From Candidatus Altarchaeales archaeon A3 (GTDB lineage Archaea > Altiarchaeota > Altiarchaeia > Altiarchaeales > Altiarchaeaceae), in contig MTER01000018.1 of NCBI GenBank assembly GCA_002083985.1, positions 1 through 7,908 of the forward strand: a DNA stretch of 7,908 nt, read 5' to 3'. The translations under genes and the position numbers were made by a program. Numbering within the stretch: the stretch's first letter is position 1; every line of letters starts with the position of its first letter. The notes under the pieces are model-generated. The model was not told where the DNA came from, did not search any database, and saw only the letters and a list, made by a program, of their open reading frames with translations. Positions 5,632 to 7,908 of the stretch are shown here, in pieces.

Positions 5632-5883
5632 ATGAAATATAACTTAGGAGCGACAATAGAAGATGCTGGAAATAGTGTCCTGAATAAAACATCTTCGTGG
5701 AGGGTTTCAAAGCCGGTTGTTGAGAAGTGTACGAAATGCGGGTTGTGTGCTACATTTTGCCCCGAAGGAATTATTCAGATTAAAGATACAGCAATCATTG
5801 ATTATGATTACTGTAAAGGGTGTGGAATTTGTGCGGAAGAGTGCCCTGTAAAAGGTATCAGAATGATACTGGAAAACAAATAG
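5632..5883 (+). CDS. porD: PorD-like 2[4Fe-4S] ferredoxin (2-oxoacid:ferredoxin oxidoreductase delta subunit)
   Basis: This 83-residue protein has two cysteine clusters, Cys33/36/39/43 (CTKCGLCATFCPEG) and Cys61/64/67/71 (CKGCGICAEECP), each able to hold a [4Fe-4S] cluster. The lead-in TSSWRVSKPVV and the linker ending IDYDYCKGCGICAEECPVKG are what I associate with PorD/VorD, the delta subunit of pyruvate or 2-ketoisovalerate ferredoxin oxidoreductase, rather than with free ferredoxins. It would pass electrons between the thiamine-diphosphate subunit and a soluble ferredoxin. The alpha, beta and gamma genes are not nearby, so here it stands alone, and a free ferredoxin role cannot be excluded. 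AAGGT lies 9 nt before the ATG, the best Shine-Dalgarno-like sequence among these genes. Confidence 0.87.
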   Translation: MKYNLGATIEDAGNSVLNKTSSWRVSKPVVEKCTKCGLCATFCPEGIIQIKDTAIIDYDYCKGCGICAEECPVKGIRMILENK

Positions 5884-5925
5884 ATAAATAAAAATTCATC
5901 ATTTAATTTTAATTTTGTTTAAAAA

Positions 5926-6018
5926 ATGCCATGCGGAAAAAAAAGAAAAAAGCAAAAGATGCGAAAACATAAACTAGATAAGCGCCTAAAATTAATAAGA
6001 AGTCAGCACAGTAGGTAA
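5926..6018 (+). CDS. 30-residue highly basic microprotein, mS38/COX24-like ribosomal motif
   Basis: The frame runs from ATG 5926 to TAA 6016-6018. It begins MPCGKKRKKQ, continues KMRKHKLDKRLKLIR and ends SQHSR. About half of the residues are Lys, Arg or His. The pattern K-M-x2-H-K-x2-K-x2-K-x2-R is what I recall from the C-terminal domain of mitochondrial small-subunit protein mS38 (COX24/AURKAIP1), and the MPCGKKRK start recalls tiny bacterial proteins of the same domain. From that I infer a ribosome-associated peptide at rRNA. It is 42 bp after porD and 26 bp before the membrane protein gene. An alternative is an L41e-like or other uncharacterised archaeal ribosomal microprotein. The comparison is by eye and from memory. 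Confidence 0.6.
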   Translation: MPCGKKRKKQKMRKHKLDKRLKLIRSQHSR

Positions 6019-6044
6019 TTACGCTCGTTTAAAATTCGATTATT

Positions 6045-6416
6045 ATGAATACGAATAGAGGACTTACCGGAATTGCTGCGGGATTTGTTTCATATATTGC
6101 AGCATACCTTTTTTTTATACCTCTTGAATATTTTGATAAAATTTTTTTATCATTGTTACCTGTTTTTTTATTTTTAACAGGTATGGGAATTGGCTATTTT
6201 ATAAAAGAATTTAAGGAATGTTTAATATTCGGAGGAATTACAGGTATTATTGGAATTGTTGTTGTTTTTGTGTTAAATTTTGAACATTTAAGTAGTGATT
6301 TTATTAGAGTGATGAGTTTAAATGCAATTGGCTTGTTTTTCGGATTCGGATTCGGGGCGATATTATATTACAGAGTTGCAAGAAAAAGAAAAATAAATGA
6401 GGCAATGAATAAGTAG
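6045..6416 (+). CDS. Small four-helix integral membrane protein, unknown function
   Basis: This 123-residue hydrophobic protein has four likely transmembrane segments, at about residues 7-28, 33-53, 59-78 and 88-110. They are rich in Gly, Phe and Ile (for example GIIGIVVVFV and GLFFGFGFGAILYY). The positively charged C-terminus RVARKRKINEAMNK would be cytoplasmic by the positive-inside rule. No catalytic or transport motif is visible and I do not recognise the family. It stops two bases before the DUF166-like start, so the two are surely cotranscribed and may work together. Confidence 0.8.
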   Translation: MNTNRGLTGIAAGFVSYIAAYLFFIPLEYFDKIFLSLLPVFLFLTGMGIGYFIKEFKECLIFGGITGIIGIVVVFVLNFEHLSSDFIRVMSLNAIGLFFGFGFGAILYYRVARKRKINEAMNK

Positions 6417-6418
6417 AT

Positions 6419-6988
6419 ATGCTTAAAATTGCAATTATCGGGAATTCGCGATGTGCGGAAGAATTCATAAGGGGAGCAAATGGCAAAGATGTAAAATTGA
6501 GCGGGCAGTGGATTCCTAAAAATTTACCTGAAATAATTGATGATTTTTCTGAAATTAAAATTCCTGACTTTGTTTTTTCAGCAGATGTTGTTCTTGATTA
6601 TACGAAACATCCCGACATACCTTTTCTGTTAAAAAATGCGGGAAAAGTTATTACTACATCAATGTGCAATTTAAAGAATGTAATTTGTGCCGATTGTTTT
6701 TGTGCGGTCAATATAACTGAAAAATTTGGAATACCTGAATTCAAAGTAAGAATAAACGAAGGCAAAATAAAAGGCATAGATGTCTTGAAATCATCTCCCT
6801 GCGGGGCGGCATTTATTATCGCCGAAAAATTTAAAGATGAAACTCCCGAAGAGGCATTAAATAAAGTTGGCTTGCTAGCGCAATATGAGTGTAAAGGAAA
6901 AGGAGGTCCGGATAGTGCTATTCATAAGGCGGCGGAAATTCATAAAAATGCTTTGGAAAAGGCGATAATGAATGCAGGAAAAATTTAA
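6419..6988 (+). CDS. DUF166-like archaeal protein
   Basis: This 189-residue soluble protein begins LKIAIIGNSRCAEEFIRG, an N-terminal strand and turn of Rossmann-like type. It continues with DVVLDYTKHPDIPFLL (57-72) and VITTSMCNLKNVICADCFCAVN (77-98), then FGIPEFKVRINEGKIKGIDVLKSSPCGAAF (103-132) and YEC at 146-148. The fixed P-C-G-A core and a later conserved Cys match DUF166 proteins of archaea, some of which were loosely labelled thymidylate synthase. That label is not supported here. Cys83, 90, 93, 95, 128 and 148 could bind metal. The histidine I expect before the late Cys is replaced (QYEC). The function is unknown, and the gene follows the membrane protein gene by 2 bp. Confidence 0.7.
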   Translation: MLKIAIIGNSRCAEEFIRGANGKDVKLSGQWIPKNLPEIIDDFSEIKIPDFVFSADVVLDYTKHPDIPFLLKNAGKVITTSMCNLKNVICADCFCAVNITEKFGIPEFKVRINEGKIKGIDVLKSSPCGAAFIIAEKFKDETPEEALNKVGLLAQYECKGKGGPDSAIHKAAEIHKNALEKAIMNAGKI

Positions 6989-7007
6989 ATTTTTGATTGG
7001 TGTAAAA

Positions 7008-7580
7008 TTAGGGATTGTTAAATTTTTGTAAAATTTTTTCAAATCTTTTGAAACCCGTGGAATGTTGAAAATGTTTTAATTCATTATTCTGTGCTATTCT
7101 TTTCCCGTCTGAAATTTTATTATAATACTTAAAATCATTTTTTCGTTCCTTTTTTACATATTTTTTTAGTAATGCAACAGGGTCTTTTATATTATCTGGT
7201 TATTCGTTTGGTGCTTCTTTCAATGCTTCTTCATAACATCCGGGAAGCCACGATTCTATTTCCTGTATTGCAAAACATAACTCAATAAGTACATCCTTTC
7301 TTCTTTCCCTTATTTTCTCTATCGTGTCTCGCAATTTTTCTGCGTTTGCTTCAGAAGAATTATCGTAATCGCAAAGAACTATTATTTTGTTACAATGCCT
7401 TTGCCTGACTAACTCATTTATATGTAGTTGCTCTAATTCTTTAAACAATTTTGTTTTACTACCTGCTATTGAAAACCTAAAGTTCTCTTCTACTTTATTA
7501 ACATCATCAATCTTGCCAATAATTACCTTCAAAATTTCTTTATCACTCTCCCCCTCAACAATAATTCCTATTTTATTCAT
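7008..7580 (-). pseudogene. TOPRIM/DUF4276-like nuclease-type protein interrupted by one in-frame TAA
   Basis: From ATG 7580-7578 the frame encodes 126 residues to a TAA at 7202-7200. It then continues open in the same frame for 63 more codons to TAA 7010-7008. The first part has VEGESDKEIL (8-17) with the acidic Glu of TOPRIM folds, IIVLCDYDNSSEAN (66-79) with the D-x-D pair, and FAIQEIESWL (103-112) typical of DUF4276. The part after the stop (KDPVALLKKY, YYNKISDGKRIA, TGFKRFEKIL) is coding-like and resembles the family's usual C-terminus. So a single nonsense change, rather than a natural end, is the best reading. TAA excludes selenocysteine (TGA) and pyrrolysine (TAG). The start overlaps the ATPase stop by 8 nt. 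A sequencing error or a functional short form are alternatives. Confidence 0.75.
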
Positions 7581-7908
7581 CTTTTAGTTCGGAACTATAA
7601 TAAACTTCACCTAATGTTAGTCCATTTTCGTCCAAAAATTTTTTGAATTCTTCTCTATTTTGAATTCTTCTTGCTTTTGTTTTTCCTTTCTCCTTTTCAA
7701 CAATTATTATATCTTCCGGACTGCATAAATCAATAAGTGGTAGTGAATGTGTTGTTAATATTATCTGTGCATCTGATTCTTTAAATAAATCAATCAAAAA
7801 TTCAAGCAATCTTGCATGAATAAAATTTTCGGGTTCTTCAAAGCAAATAATATCTGATTTTTCCGATATTTCTATTATTGATATGTAAGAAAGCAAGGAA
7901 ATTGTCCC
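7573..7908 (-). CDS. ABC/OLD-type AAA ATPase, C-terminal part (cut by window edge)
   Basis: The open frame runs in from the right edge with GTISLLSYISI, the D-G-T-type signature region just before Walker B. It continues SDIICFEEPENF (Walker B with catalytic Glu-Glu and the EPEN of OLD/AAA_15/AAA_21 ATPases), then AQIILTTHSLPLID (H-loop His). The tail EEFKKFLDENGLTLGEVYYS is typical of anti-phage ATPases of this type. The Walker A part lies beyond 7908. The apparent TTG at 7896 is not the true start. Its TAA is inside ATGAATAA (7573-7580), which also starts the TOPRIM-like gene, so the pair is coupled like known ATPase plus TOPRIM defence modules (OLD, PARIS-like). The defence role is inferred. 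Confidence 0.85.
   Translation of the reverse strand, partial: GTISLLSYISIIEISEKSDIICFEEPENFIHARLLEFLIDLFKESDAQIILTTHSLPLIDLCSPEDIIIVEKEKGKTKARRIQNREEFKKFLDENGLTLGEVYYSSELKDE

Noticed and set aside
7200..7202. TAA read as selenocysteine or pyrrolysine
   Set aside because: Those use TGA and TAG. No known archaeal system inserts an amino acid at TAA, and other genes here use TAA as a normal stop.

Overview
The window is a strongly AT-rich archaeal chromosome segment. The archaeal assignment rests on a PCNA-type sliding clamp, an Sm-like archaeal protein next to ribosomal protein L37e, a UPF0200-type kinase, a DUF166-like protein, and tetrahydromethanopterin C1 enzymes (Mch plus an MtdA/MtdB-type dehydrogenase). 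A methylene-H4MPT dehydrogenase of the NAD(P) type, instead of the F420-dependent Mtd of methanogens, suggests a non-methanogenic or unusual C1 archaeon. An Altiarchaeota-like lineage is one guess from memory and is not proven here. Most starts have no clear Shine-Dalgarno sequence.

Positions 1-1210 look like an accessory patch. Here lie a 47-codon gene remnant, a translationally coupled pair (a Cdd1-family helix-hairpin-helix protein and a VOC/glyoxalase-fold protein), and four copies of a short sequence around TTTGCAACATGTCTAATA. The inner two copies form a perfect 19-bp inverted repeat (130-148 and 1150-1168) bounding about 1.04 kb. One copy supplies the end of the remnant ORF and another supplies the first in-frame ATG of the VOC gene. 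A 14-bp perfect hairpin directly follows the Cdd1 gene.

Positions 1212-3092 (minus strand) hold mch followed by the mtdA/mtdB-like gene. Together they interconvert methenyl-, methylene- and formyl-H4MPT in the C1 branch of an archaeal Wood-Ljungdahl or C1-oxidation pathway. Upstream, the 3093-3393 spacer holds a 67-bp MITE-like element with GACTTACGCA/TGCCTAAGTC ends.

Positions 3394-6988 (plus strand) carry housekeeping genes: Sm-like protein, L37e, UPF0200 kinase-like protein, PCNA, a PRC-barrel protein, a PorD-like two-cluster ferredoxin, a 30-residue very basic microprotein, a four-helix membrane protein and a DUF166-like protein. The microprotein matches, by eye, the K-M-x2-H-K-x2-K-x2-K-x2-R pattern of the mitochondrial mS38 (COX24/AURKAIP1) tail and is the most intriguing small gene.

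Positions 7008-7908 (minus strand) hold an ABC/OLD-like ATPase cut by the window edge. It overlaps by 8 nt a TOPRIM/DUF4276-like partner whose frame is broken by one in-frame TAA (7200-7202) and then stays open for 63 more codons. This looks like an ATPase plus nuclease-type defence pair with an inactivated, or conceivably recoded, effector.
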